NCBI GenBank assembly: GCA_030425705.1
Contig: JAUHZU010000004.1
Location: forward strand, 124,001-188,000
Length of the DNA: 64,000 nucleotides
DNA from: Phycisphaerae bacterium
Lineage (GTDB): Bacteria; Planctomycetota; Phycisphaerae; Phycisphaerales; Phycisphaeraceae
Reading direction: 5' to 3'
Below are positions 7,075 to 16,167 of the stretch, in pieces (position 1 is the stretch's first letter; each line of letters begins with the position of its first letter). The position numbers and the translations under genes are program-made. Under the pieces are notes generated by a model that was not told the DNA's origin, searched no databases, and worked only from the letters and a program-made list of their open reading frames with translations.

Positions 7075-9531
7075 TTAGCGCAGCAGGTCGGCGACATGGC
7101 GAGGGGTGCCGGACGTGCCGCGCTTGGGGGTGGGCGTCGGGATCGTGGCGAGGGCGTCGGGCGTGTCGCGGCCGATACGCTGGGCCCACTCGACGGCCGC
7201 CTGGCGCTGCTTGGTCGACGCCCCCGAAGCCGCGTCGCCGGCCAGTGCGCCACGGGATGGCGGCGGGTCGGACGGGGGCTCGGTCTGCCCGCTGCGGTTC
7301 GCGGCCGCGTTGGACCAGGTGACCAGCTCCGCCTCGAGCAGCAGGTCGTTGTTACCCGCCGAGCGGTTGAGCAGGTGGATGGCAAGCGTGTTCCCGCCGG
7401 GCTGCAGCAGGCCGGCAAACGCGGTCAGGTCGAACCACTTGAACCGCTCGGCCTCGCTGTCGGGCGGAGAATCGGTCGCGGCGTCGTTCCAGTCCGCGCC
7501 GGGCTCGGCGTTGTCCCACGTGACCGCGACACCGTTGAGGTACGCGATGAACCCGTCGTCGTAGCGGATCGTGAGGCCCAGCCCGTCGATGCCGCCGACC
7601 GTCCCGAGGTCGAACGACGAACGCAGGTAGACCGACGCGGCCGGGGCGGGCACCTGCGTCGCGATCAAAGGCGCGTAGTTGTTGCCCGTCGTCTCGTAGC
7701 CCAGCCCGAGGACCGACGGCAGCCAGGCCGAATCATCGAAGCCCGGCTGGACCCAGCTGAGCCCCAGCCCGCCGTGTGTCGGCACCCAGTACCGGCTGAC
7801 GCCCTCGGTCGGCACAACCGCCGAGTCGCCCCAGTGCGCGAGCAGCAGGTCCAGGTCCTCGATGCCCACGACCCCGTCGTGGTTCAGGTCCGCGGGCAGG
7901 TCGCCGGCCTGTCCCCAGTAGGCGATCACGGCGTCGAGGTCGCTGGCCCCCACCGCGTAGTCGCCGTCCGCGTCGCCGGCCAGTGGCGCGGGCAAAGCAA
8001 GCTCGCCCGTCGGCGGGATGCTGCCGACCAGGTGGTACCGGCCCAGCGAGGCGTAGTCGCTGTAGCCCGATGAGCCCGGGCTGCCGTTCCCGACCCCTTC
8101 GACCGACAGGTAGTACCTCCCCGCGGCGAGCGACAGGTCGAACGACGCCCCCAGCGACCCGCTGGGGCTGGAGGTCGCGATGACCGAGCCGGACGCGTTG
8201 TAGAGGCGGGCGCGGATGTCCAGGTTCGCACCGACCTCGGCCGGGCTCACGGTCAGGTGGACCGTGCCGCTGCCGGTATCGAACGCGAAGTAGTCGATGT
8301 CCGTGGCCGTCGCGATCAGTCCCGAAGCGCCGACCGACCGGCTGCCGAACAGCGGCTGGATCAGCGAGGCGTCGAAGCGGTGGTCGGCGTGGTCGTCGGC
8401 CTGGAAGCTGACGCCGTTGGCAGACTGGGTGATGACGGCCAGGTCGTCCTGGGTGTTGTTGCTGTTGTTGTACTCGCCGCGGGACCACTGGGTGACGGCG
8501 TTGTCGTAGGCCGAGCCCATGATCGGGGCCCAGGACGTCGCGCCCGACCCGTGGCCGGTGTAGTAGGTCTGTCCGGAGGACGTGCCGTCGTGGGTGAGCC
8601 CGAAGGTGTGGCCGGCCTCGTGGCTGGCGGACTCGGCGACGTTTTTTGCGCTGCCCAGCAGCAGGTTGGAGAACACCCAGGCCGGCGTGTCGTTGGTGTA
8701 CTGCCACGAGCCGACGCGCGCGACCCCGCCCGCGTCGGCGTACCAGTTGGTGCCGTCGCCGCCGAGCTGCGCGTGGTCCACGTTCGACGAGATCAGCACG
8801 CGGATGGCTCGGCTGCCGGCGGTGAACGCGCTGGCGGGCGGCTCCTCGGTCGTGACGTCGATGTCGAACGGCGCGTAGTCTTCGGCGACGCGCTGCCAGA
8901 CCTCGTAGATCTGGTCGATCTCGGCCTGGTTGAAGGAGCTGATGTTGCCGTCGAGGTCGAACGCCGGGGCGTGGATCGCCTGGTTGCCGTGATAGACGCT
9001 GTTCCAGTAGGTGCCCTGGACGGTCATGCCGTTGAAGTCGAGGTAGATGACGCGGTCGCTGCCGGGGTTGGAGTGGAGGGCCGGGACCTCGGAGAGCGCG
9101 TAGGTACCACCGGCACGGGTCGATGTGGTTTCGGGCGGGGGGCCGGCGTTGTCGGGCAGCCCGCTGGGGCCGGTGAACATCGAGACGGGGTCGAAGAAGA
9201 CGCCGTCCGCGTCCATCGCGCCGTGGTCGTGGGTGTGCCCGAGCGTGTCGCCGAGCAGCGCATGGGTGCCGGCACAGCAGCAGCCGCAGGCGCAGCCCGA
9301 GCCGTGGCCGGCGTTGTCGTCGCCGTCGGCGAGCGTGTCGGCGCTCGCGCTGAACAGCAGCCGGGGCTCCAGCGGTTCGACGGAGAGCCGGGGCGTCGCG
9401 GGGCCGTGGGTATCGCGGGTTGGGTCGGGTCGGCGGGCGGTCAAGGCGGGCTCACTCGGGCAGACAACAGCACACTCGGCCGAGACGGGCGAGCAAAGAG
9501 TGTATCGGGACTCCGCGGGCAATTGAACCAT
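7075..9531 (-). CDS. LEPR-XLL surface metalloprotease with PPC and dockerin-like domains
   Basis: The product is 818 residues. Residues 52-62 carry the planctomycete export/anchor motif (EPLEPRLLFSA). A Cys/His-rich stretch follows at 76-103. The catalytic domain spans about 155-370 with the metzincin-type zinc motif HEAGHTFGLTH at 304-314 and a Met-turn candidate PIMGSAYD near 338. A pre-peptidase C-terminal (PPC) beta domain lies at about 405-500, a two-repeat dockerin-like segment (GDADGDYAVG and ADLNHDGVVG) at 519-568, and a jelly-roll-like domain at about 575-745. It is predicted to act outside the cell on protein; the substrate is unknown. The ATG at 9531 has no clear ribosome site. It is divergent from the GNAT gene, 69 bases away. 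Confidence 0.82.
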   Translation of the reverse strand: MVQLPAESRYTLCSPVSAECAVVCPSEPALTARRPDPTRDTHGPATPRLSVEPLEPRLLFSASADTLADGDDNAGHGSGCACGCCCAGTHALLGDTLGHTHDHGAMDADGVFFDPVSMFTGPSGLPDNAGPPPETTSTRAGGTYALSEVPALHSNPGSDRVIYLDFNGMTVQGTYWNSVYHGNQAIHAPAFDLDGNISSFNQAEIDQIYEVWQRVAEDYAPFDIDVTTEEPPASAFTAGSRAIRVLISSNVDHAQLGGDGTNWYADAGGVARVGSWQYTNDTPAWVFSNLLLGSAKNVAESASHEAGHTFGLTHDGTSSGQTYYTGHGSGATSWAPIMGSAYDNAVTQWSRGEYNNSNNTQDDLAVITQSANGVSFQADDHADHRFDASLIQPLFGSRSVGASGLIATATDIDYFAFDTGSGTVHLTVSPAEVGANLDIRARLYNASGSVIATSSPSGSLGASFDLSLAAGRYYLSVEGVGNGSPGSSGYSDYASLGRYHLVGSIPPTGELALPAPLAGDADGDYAVGASDLDAVIAYWGQAGDLPADLNHDGVVGIEDLDLLLAHWGDSAVVPTEGVSRYWVPTHGGLGLSWVQPGFDDSAWLPSVLGLGYETTGNNYAPLIATQVPAPAASVYLRSSFDLGTVGGIDGLGLTIRYDDGFIAYLNGVAVTWDNAEPGADWNDAATDSPPDSEAERFKWFDLTAFAGLLQPGGNTLAIHLLNRSAGNNDLLLEAELVTWSNAAANRSGQTEPPSDPPPSRGALAGDAASGASTKQRQAAVEWAQRIGRDTPDALATIPTPTPKRGTSGTPRHVADLLR

Positions 9532-9600
9532 GAAAAACGCGCTCGGCCTGCTTTGTCACACTGGGCAAACCCGTGCCGACGCTTCGGCTATCGTGTCCGC

Positions 9601-10530
9601 ATGCCCGACCTGATCCTCCGGCCGATGACCCCCGACGACGACGACGCGGTCGCCGAGTTGATCGTCGCCTCGACCAACCACTGGTACCGCGAGCACTTCG
9701 GGCGGGAGGTCTTCGGCTGCAGCGCGGCGGAGGCCCGGCTGTTCGGCGAGGTCTACCGCGCGATCGACCCGGTACCGGGCCTGGTCGTCGAGGACACCGC
9801 GACGGGCCGGCTGGCCGGGTCGTGCTTCTACCACCCTCGCCCCACCCACGTCGGGCTGGGCATCATGAACGCCGCGCCGGGCTACGCCGGCCGGGGCGTC
9901 GCGCGTCGGCTGCTGCGGCACATCACCGACTACGCCGACGCCGCCGGGCTGCCGACCCGGCTGATCTCCAGCGCGATGAACCTCGACTCCTTCTCGCTCT
10001 ACAACCGCGCGGGGTTCCGGCCGACCGGGGTCTACCAGGACATGCTCATCACCGTCCCGCCCGGGGGCGTGGCACCGGGCGAGCCCCCGGCGGGCACGTC
10101 GGTCCGGCCCGCGACGGCGGCGGACGTGGCCGAGATCGAGGCGCTGGAATACCGGCTGTCGGGCATCCGTCGGCCGGGCGACTGGCGGTACTTCATCGAC
10201 CACGCGTCGGGCGGCTGGCACACGCCCGTGGCCGAGTCGGGCGGCGCGGTGGTCGGGGTGTTGGCGTCGATCGATCACCCGGCCTCGGCGATCATCGGGC
10301 CCGGCGTCGCGGAGGACGAGCCGACGGCGCTCGCCCTGCTGGCGGAACAGCTCAGCGCCCGGCGCGGACGCACCCTGCTTGTGCTCGCCCCGTCGGACCG
10401 CCCCGCCGTCACTGCGCAGCTCTACGCCTGGGGCGCACGCAACTGCGAGCTGCACGTGACCCAGGTGCGCGGTGAGGCCGCGCCCAGCACGGGCGTGGTG
10501 TTCCCGACCTTCATGCCCGAGACCGGCTGA
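9601..10530 (+). CDS. tandem GNAT N-acetyltransferase
   Basis: This 309-residue protein starts directly with a GNAT fold (LILRPMTPDDDDAVAELI). The acetyl-CoA loop is GYAGRGVARRLL at about 98-109, and NLDSFSLYNRAGF at about 127-139 is the usual fourth-strand region. Residues about 163-309 repeat the fold in a divergent form (SVRPATAADVAEIEAL) without a clear CoA loop, so the second half may be structural or substrate-binding. The acceptor is unknown. It ends four bases before the convergent stop codon of the large secreted protein gene. Confidence 0.8.
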   Translation: MPDLILRPMTPDDDDAVAELIVASTNHWYREHFGREVFGCSAAEARLFGEVYRAIDPVPGLVVEDTATGRLAGSCFYHPRPTHVGLGIMNAAPGYAGRGVARRLLRHITDYADAAGLPTRLISSAMNLDSFSLYNRAGFRPTGVYQDMLITVPPGGVAPGEPPAGTSVRPATAADVAEIEALEYRLSGIRRPGDWRYFIDHASGGWHTPVAESGGAVVGVLASIDHPASAIIGPGVAEDEPTALALLAEQLSARRGRTLLVLAPSDRPAVTAQLYAWGARNCELHVTQVRGEAAPSTGVVFPTFMPETG

Positions 10531-10533
10531 AGT

Positions 10534-13500
10534 TCAGCCCTCGCGCGTCAGCGAGACCCGCAACACCCGGCCGTCGGGCAGCGTCAGTGAGCCGACCCAC
10601 CGGCCTTCGCCTTCGGGCAGCAGGTCGACCGCCTCGTCGAGCTGGCTCAGCGGCAGGTCCACCAGGTCCGGGTGGTTGAAGCTGGTCAGCGTGCTGACGT
10701 CTTCGAGCTGCAGCGCCAGCCGTTCCTCGGCCAGCCGGATCGGGACGGCATCGAGACTGAGCGAGACCTGGTCGCCCTCGACGAGCAGCTCCACCAGGCC
10801 GAGGTCCAGCGTCATAATCGGCGTGCCCTGGGCGACCGACCGTTCCGGTGCGCCGGCGCCCAGCCCACCGGGCTCGGTCGCCGGGCGTGCCAGGTTGCTC
10901 GGGGACCGACCGCCGCGGCCGCCGGGGTCCCGTAGCCCGCCGGGGTTGCCCCGTCCGCCGGGCCCGGCCTCGGGCTGGGCCTCGAAGACCGCCAGCTCGA
11001 GCCGGTAGGTCCCCGCCGCCTCGGACAGGCGGGCCGCGAAGATGTCCCGCCGGATCGGCTCCCACGCCGCGGCGATCGACGCGGGCGAGCGGTCCGCGAG
11101 CGCGTTGAGCAACTGCGCCATCTCCTCCTGGTGTTCGAGCGTGCCCCCGGCGCGGACGACCAGGGCCGAGCCCGCCCCGATCCTGACCCCCGGATCATCA
11201 TCCCCCGCGAGGCGGAGGAGCTGGTCGTAGTCCCCCGCCGCATCGGCCCAGGCCGATTCATCGGGCAGGACCCCGGCCAACCACTGCTGTGCGAGCCAAC
11301 GCGTCATGTCTCCGCTGGAGGCCTGGACCAGGTAGACGATCGCGGGGACCTCGCCGGTCAGTTGTTCGTACACCACCGCCACCGCGTCGCCCCGGTCGTA
11401 GGGGTCAAGGGCGTTGAGCGTCTGGCTGTAGTCGTGGCCGGCACCGGCGACCTTCCGCGCCGCGCGACGAAGGACCGCGCCGTCCAGCCCCTCGGTCAGC
11501 AGCAGGCCGATCATCCGGGTGCGGGCGTGCTCGGCCAGCGGGCCGCCGTCCTGATTGGCGATGAAGTCCACCAGCACCGTCGGCGTGTCGGGGTTGGCCT
11601 GCGTATCCAGCCCGCTGTCGACGATCCGGTCGAACACCGCCTGCCCCTGGCCGGACGACGCGCTGTCGGGGCTGTGGATCGTGAAGTGGCGCAGCGCCTG
11701 CCACGCGAGGTCGCGGGTGTGGGCGTCGTCGCTGTTGAGCGCGATCAGCAGGCCGTGCTGGTCCGACCCCAGCGCGATAACGCCGTTGATCACGACCGGC
11801 TCGCCCTGCTCGGCCGCGCCTGGCGCGTCGCCGAACACCAGGGCCCGAACGCTTTCGCTGATCGGTCGCACGATCGTCGAGGTGCTGTCGGCCTGGTTGA
11901 GCAGGTCCAGCGTGAGCGCGACCCGCTCGGCATCCAGCGACCGGAGGAGGTGGTGGTCCAGCCAGCCAGCGGCGAGGGCGCTGCCGGGGGAACGGCGGAT
12001 GACCATCGCGGCCACGCGGGGCATCTGCTCGGGATCGATGCGGTCGAACGCGACGCCGGCGATGAGCGTGTCGATGGCGGTGGCGTCGGGGGCCTGGTTC
12101 AGCCCGCCGCGTCCGCCGGGGTTGCCCCGGCCCGAGCGGCCCGAGCTGTCGGCGGCCGCGTCGGGGTCGAAGGCGTCGATGAGCTCTTCAAGCACGAGCG
12201 CCGGGTGGGGCCCGCCGCGCTCGGCCAGCGCGTCGTTGACCTGCGAGAGCAGCAGCCCGGTGTTGCCGTCGGGCCCGGCCTCGATGCGGAAGGCGCTGCG
12301 GAGCGAGGCGAGCTGCAGGGTCCCGGCCGTGTCGCCGGTGGCGTTGCGGGCGGCGTCGGCGAGCAGCAACGCCGACGCGCGGGTCGGCGGCTGGACCCGC
12401 GCGATGGCCACCAGCGCCGCGGTCCGCGCGTCCTCGTCCTCGCTCTCCAGCAGCGTCCGCAACAGCTCGTAGCCCGAGCTGCCGCGCTCGACCCGTTCGG
12501 CGAACCGGCCCTGGTACACCGCCATCGCGACCGCACGCTGGTCCAACGCGCCGCCGCGCTCGGCCAGCCGACGGAGCTTCACCACCGCCTCCTGCGTCTG
12601 CGTGTCCAACTGGCCGGCGTTCCCCCCGCCGGTGCCGCGTGCGATGTGCGCGATCGCGTCAAGGTCGTCCTGCTCGATCCGCCAGGGCAGCGGCGCATCG
12701 CCGGTCAGCGACCAGCCGTCGCTGTCGGGCGCGTCATAGACCGCATAGACCACGCCGTGCAGCGGCTCGCGGAACGTGTCGGGCAGCTCCTGCACCTGGT
12801 CGCGCAGCTCGCGGAAGGCGTTCATAGCGTCACGCTCGCGTTGCTGCTGCTCACGCCGGCGGTTCGAGAAGTCGCGGGACGACTCGTTGGGCCCCCGCTC
12901 CAGCCGGTCGCCGCGCTCGGGCTGCTCGTCGTTGAGCGTGCGCGGGTCGATCTTGTAGCCGTACAGGTTGTTGGGCCCCGCCGGGCGCATCTCCGCGCCG
13001 GTGAACGAGCGGTCCAGCTCCCAGCCCACGCTGCCGTCGGGGTAGATCATCAGGTCCCGCGTCAGGCGGGGCGCATCGCCGCGGACCGGGTCGTGCGGGT
13101 TCGCTGCCTCGCGCTCGTCGTCGGCATGGCCCGGCCCGGCGTCGCGATCGTCGTCGGATTCGCCAAAGAGCAGCGACTCAAGATCGCGGCTGTCGCCGGC
13201 CTGGAACGTGTCGGCGTTGTTGTTGTTCGCGTTCCGTCCACCGCTGCCGGCCGAGGCCTCGGGCACATACCAGCCGATGAACCGGCCCGACCGCACGCCG
13301 ACCGACGGCCGGGAAAGCTCGTACGCCTGCTCGGCCAGCGTGACGCGGATCGGCACCAGCACCGTGCGTCGGCCCGACTCGGGGCGGATGTCCCACACCG
13401 TATCGTTGAAGCGTGTGGCCTGCCCGCCCTGGCCGGCGGTATCGATGATCGTCTGGACGTCCACCTCGATCGGCGGGGCCTCGACCCCGTCGGCGGCGTC

Positions 13501-13593
13501 CTGCGCGAAGCCGACCCGCGCACCGGCACCCACTACCGCCACGCAACACAGGGCCCACAGCGCCCGACCCGGCCGATAAGTCAGATTCGACAT
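10534..13593 (-). CDS. very large secreted protein of unknown function, helical repeat-like
   Basis: This 1019-residue protein is not recognised. It has an N-terminal signal peptide (to about residue 31, ending GFAQ), a region describing strands (about 35-115), a charged and Asn-rich linker, then a long alpha-helical part (about 300-850) that looks like irregular HEAT/armadillo-type repeats, for example DEDARTAALVAIARVQPP. Two glycine-arginine-rich linkers occur (GRGNPGGRGG near 495 and again near 890). The C-terminal 120 residues are beta-like. The ATG at 13593 is preferred to the GTG just before it because AGGAG lies seven bases upstream. A scaffold role in the periplasm is a guess from the repeats. 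Confidence 0.7.
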   Translation of the reverse strand: MSNLTYRPGRALWALCCVAVVGAGARVGFAQDAADGVEAPPIEVDVQTIIDTAGQGGQATRFNDTVWDIRPESGRRTVLVPIRVTLAEQAYELSRPSVGVRSGRFIGWYVPEASAGSGGRNANNNNADTFQAGDSRDLESLLFGESDDDRDAGPGHADDEREAANPHDPVRGDAPRLTRDLMIYPDGSVGWELDRSFTGAEMRPAGPNNLYGYKIDPRTLNDEQPERGDRLERGPNESSRDFSNRRREQQQRERDAMNAFRELRDQVQELPDTFREPLHGVVYAVYDAPDSDGWSLTGDAPLPWRIEQDDLDAIAHIARGTGGGNAGQLDTQTQEAVVKLRRLAERGGALDQRAVAMAVYQGRFAERVERGSSGYELLRTLLESEDEDARTAALVAIARVQPPTRASALLLADAARNATGDTAGTLQLASLRSAFRIEAGPDGNTGLLLSQVNDALAERGGPHPALVLEELIDAFDPDAAADSSGRSGRGNPGGRGGLNQAPDATAIDTLIAGVAFDRIDPEQMPRVAAMVIRRSPGSALAAGWLDHHLLRSLDAERVALTLDLLNQADSTSTIVRPISESVRALVFGDAPGAAEQGEPVVINGVIALGSDQHGLLIALNSDDAHTRDLAWQALRHFTIHSPDSASSGQGQAVFDRIVDSGLDTQANPDTPTVLVDFIANQDGGPLAEHARTRMIGLLLTEGLDGAVLRRAARKVAGAGHDYSQTLNALDPYDRGDAVAVVYEQLTGEVPAIVYLVQASSGDMTRWLAQQWLAGVLPDESAWADAAGDYDQLLRLAGDDDPGVRIGAGSALVVRAGGTLEHQEEMAQLLNALADRSPASIAAAWEPIRRDIFAARLSEAAGTYRLELAVFEAQPEAGPGGRGNPGGLRDPGGRGGRSPSNLARPATEPGGLGAGAPERSVAQGTPIMTLDLGLVELLVEGDQVSLSLDAVPIRLAEERLALQLEDVSTLTSFNHPDLVDLPLSQLDEAVDLLPEGEGRWVGSLTLPDGRVLRVSLTREG

Positions 13594-13935
13594 CACACGC
13601 TCCTGCTGGCACGAAAGCGTGCCATTCTACCCCAACTCCGGGCCCCGGCCCCACGATTTCCGGCGGCCGGGGCCCGGTGGTTTCAACACAACCACAGAAC
13701 CCGCCGGGGCATCGGTCGGTCATCCGACCCCGCCATGGCAGGGGCTTGATCTAGACGTCCCTCCGGCCCGGCTGATTCTCGCAGGGGGTGAAACGCGTCG
13801 GGTGCATCCGACCAGCCGATAACGCCTGGGGACCACATCGCCGGTCCGCAGGGGCCATCCCCCGCTCCACCCGGCGGGGGAAGCACCCGATGAACCTGAT
13901 AGCATCCGCCCACCGCCGCCGGCAAACCCGAACCG
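13594..13935. other. divergent intergenic region with a GC-rich hairpin
   Basis: These 342 bases separate two divergent genes. A perfect 13-bp stem (CCGGGCCCCGGCC at 13638-13650 pairing with 13665-13677, 14-base loop) lies 45 bases upstream of the large secreted protein gene and would sit in its 5' leader or promoter. A shorter palindrome (GGTCGG, TCAT, CCGACC) is at 13714-13729. No convincing -35/-10 pair or coding frame was seen. Confidence 0.5.
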
Positions 13936-15417
13936 ATGGAACCCGACGACCACGCACACCCCGCCCCCGCCGCCAAGCACGCCCTGGCGGTGGACCTCGA
14001 CGGCACGCTCGTCGCCACCGACACGCTGTGGGAGTCGGTGCTCGCGCTCGTCGGCCAGGACCCGATGGCGCTGCTGCAGGTGCCCGGCTGGCTGCTGCAC
14101 GGCAAGGCGGGCTTCAAGCGCCGCGTCGCCGACCACGTCGCGCTCGACCCGGCCGCGCTGCCCTACCGTGCCGAGGTCGTCAAGCTCGCGCGGGACGCCT
14201 ACGACGCGGGCCGGCCGGTCGTCTTGGCCAGCGCCTGCGACCGGTCGATCGCCGACGCCGTCGCCGCGCACCTGGGCTGCTTCACCGCCGTCGTCGCGAC
14301 CGAAGGCAAAGACAACTGCGCTGCCAGGCAGAAACTCGCACAAATCCAGGCCGCGCTCGCGTCCGCCGGCGACGCCGAGCCGCTGGAGCCGGGCCGCTTC
14401 GATTACGTCGGCAACGCCGCGCCCGACCTGCCCGTCTGGGCCGAAGCGCAGACGGCGTACCTGGTCGACACCCCGCCGGCCGTGGTCAAGCGCGTCCGGC
14501 CCCGGGGCGAGACGGTCGAGCTGGTCCCGCGACGCACGGGCCTGCCGGCCGCGCTGGCCCGGGCCGGTCGCCCGCACCAGTGGGTCAAGAACCTGCTGCT
14601 GGTCCTGCCGCTGCTGCTCGCCCACCGGGTCAACGACGCGGCCGACTGGCTGATGCTGGGGGTCGCGTTCCTGGCGATGGGGCTCTGCGCCTCGGCGGTC
14701 TACCTCGTCAACGACCTGCTGGACCTCCGCGCCGACCGGCTGCACCCGACCAAGTGCCGGCGTCCGCTGGCCTCTGGTGCGCTGCCGGTGACCGTCGGGC
14801 TCGCGGCGGTGCCCGTGCTGGTCGCCGCCGCGTTCGCGCTCGCGGCGGCCACGCTGCCTTGGCTATTCGTGCTCGGGCTGGCGGTCTATACCGCCTGCGC
14901 CTGGCTGTACTCGGTCGCGGTCAAGGGCAAGCCGATGCTGGACGTCATCTGGCTGGCGTGCCTCTACGTGCTGCGCATCATCCTCGGCGGGCTGGCCGTG
15001 ACGGTCGCGACGTCCGCCTGGCTGCTGGCGTTCGCGCTGTTCATCTTCCTGTCGCTGGCCTTCGCCAAGCGGTACAGCGAGCTGCGCCTGCTCGAGGACG
15101 AGGGCCGGCACAAGACCGAGGGCCGCGGCTACCACACCAGCGACCAGCAGCTGGTCAGCACGATGGGCATCACCAGCGGGTACCTGGGCGTCCTGGTCTT
15201 CGCGCTGTACATCAACAGCGAGACGGTCGTCGAGCTGTACCGCCGGCCCGAGGCGCTCTGGCCGGTCTGCCCGCTGCTGCTGTACTGGGTGTCTCGGCTG
15301 TGGATGCGGGCGCACCTGCGGAAGCTGCGCGACGACCCGCTGCTGTTCGCGCTGACCGACCGCAAGTCGTACATCGTCGTCGCGATCATGGGGCTGGCGG
15401 CGCTGATCGCGACGTAG
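13936..15417 (+). CDS. HAD phosphatase fused to UbiA-type polyprenyl-phosphate phosphoribosyltransferase
   Basis: This is a 493-residue fusion. Residues about 14-195 are a HAD hydrolase with the nucleophile motif DLDGT (20-24) and a late acidic motif GNAAPD. Residues about 210-493 are a multi-pass UbiA domain with the metal motif NDLLDLRAD (259-267) followed by HPTK and RRP, which resembles the mycobacterial decaprenyl-phosphate phosphoribosyltransferase (Rv3806c) more than quinone prenyltransferases. The inferred job is to join phosphoribose to a polyprenyl phosphate and remove the 5'-phosphate. It ends three bases from the convergent DprE2-like gene, whose neighbour is DprE1-like, which strongly supports this pathway. 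Confidence 0.82.
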   Translation: MEPDDHAHPAPAAKHALAVDLDGTLVATDTLWESVLALVGQDPMALLQVPGWLLHGKAGFKRRVADHVALDPAALPYRAEVVKLARDAYDAGRPVVLASACDRSIADAVAAHLGCFTAVVATEGKDNCAARQKLAQIQAALASAGDAEPLEPGRFDYVGNAAPDLPVWAEAQTAYLVDTPPAVVKRVRPRGETVELVPRRTGLPAALARAGRPHQWVKNLLLVLPLLLAHRVNDAADWLMLGVAFLAMGLCASAVYLVNDLLDLRADRLHPTKCRRPLASGALPVTVGLAAVPVLVAAAFALAAATLPWLFVLGLAVYTACAWLYSVAVKGKPMLDVIWLACLYVLRIILGGLAVTVATSAWLLAFALFIFLSLAFAKRYSELRLLEDEGRHKTEGRGYHTSDQQLVSTMGITSGYLGVLVFALYINSETVVELYRRPEALWPVCPLLLYWVSRLWMRAHLRKLRDDPLLFALTDRKSYIVVAIMGLAALIAT

Positions 15418-15420
15418 CCG

Positions 15421-16167
15421 CTACAGCGACGTCCGCTTGAACAGCCACTCGGGGATCGCCCGGATGATGGTCATGATCGGCCACCACTTGCGCGGGGTGT
15501 AGCAGACCGATCGACGGCGTTCGATGTCTCGGACGATCTGCTTCGCCACCGTCTGCGGGGTCGCAGTCGGGCCCTTGGCGGTCAGGCCGTGGGTCATCGG
15601 CGTGTCCGTCGGGCCGGGCTTGATGGTCAGCACCGCGACGCCCTTGGGGCGCAGCCGGCCGCGCAGGCCGGACAGGTAGGCGCTCACCGCGGCCTTGGTC
15701 GCGCCGTAGCAGTAGTTGCTGGGCCGGCCACGGTCGCCCGCCACCGAGGAGATCGCGGCAATGACGCCGTCGCCCCGCTCTGCAAAGCAGGCCGCCAGCA
15801 CCTCCAGCACACTTGCGTACGACGTGTAGTTCACGTCGATCATCCGGCGGTGTTCGTGGATGTCCGCGACGGCGGCGTCGTTGCTGAGCATGATGCCGTG
15901 ACAAAGGACGGCCGCGGCGAGATCCAGCCCGTCGATAAGCCCCGCGTGGCTGTCCAGGTCCAGCGCGTCGAACCGGCGGGTCTGCACACCGACGCCGTGG
16001 CGGACACGCAGGTCGGCGGCTTCTCGCTCCAGTGCCTCGGCGTCCCGTCCCGCGAGCACGAGCGACCAGCCGCGCTCGGCCAGCCGCTGCGCCACCGCGC
16101 GTGCGATGCCGGAGGTCGCGCCGACGATCAAGGCACAGCGTGTTGGTGAGGCAGCGGTCTCGCTCAT
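15421..16167 (-). CDS. dprE2: DprE2-like short-chain dehydrogenase (keto-arabinose reductase)
   Basis: This 248-residue SDR has the nucleotide loop GATSGIARAVAQRLAERG near the N terminus, a catalytic Ser at about 140 (AISSVAG) and Y154-x3-K158 (YGATK). In mycobacteria DprE2 reduces the 2'-keto intermediate made by DprE1 to give decaprenyl-phosphoryl-arabinose with NADH. The C-terminal amphipathic stretch (WWPIMTIIRAIPEWLFKRTSL) is typical of DprE2 and suggests membrane contact. Its start overlaps the DprE1-like stop by four bases (ATGA), so translation is probably coupled. Assignment rests on the pair rather than on any single residue. Confidence 0.82.
   Translation of the reverse strand: MSETAASPTRCALIVGATSGIARAVAQRLAERGWSLVLAGRDAEALEREAADLRVRHGVGVQTRRFDALDLDSHAGLIDGLDLAAAVLCHGIMLSNDAAVADIHEHRRMIDVNYTSYASVLEVLAACFAERGDGVIAAISSVAGDRGRPSNYCYGATKAAVSAYLSGLRGRLRPKGVAVLTIKPGPTDTPMTHGLTAKGPTATPQTVAKQIVRDIERRRSVCYTPRKWWPIMTIIRAIPEWLFKRTSL

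Noticed and set aside
11131-13749. Open frame of 872 codons on the plus strand opposite the large secreted protein gene
   Set aside because: Its Arg-, Gly- and Ala-rich translation lacks family motifs, hydrophobic patterning or a ribosome site, and it is the GC-frame mirror of a gene with a signal peptide and normal composition.
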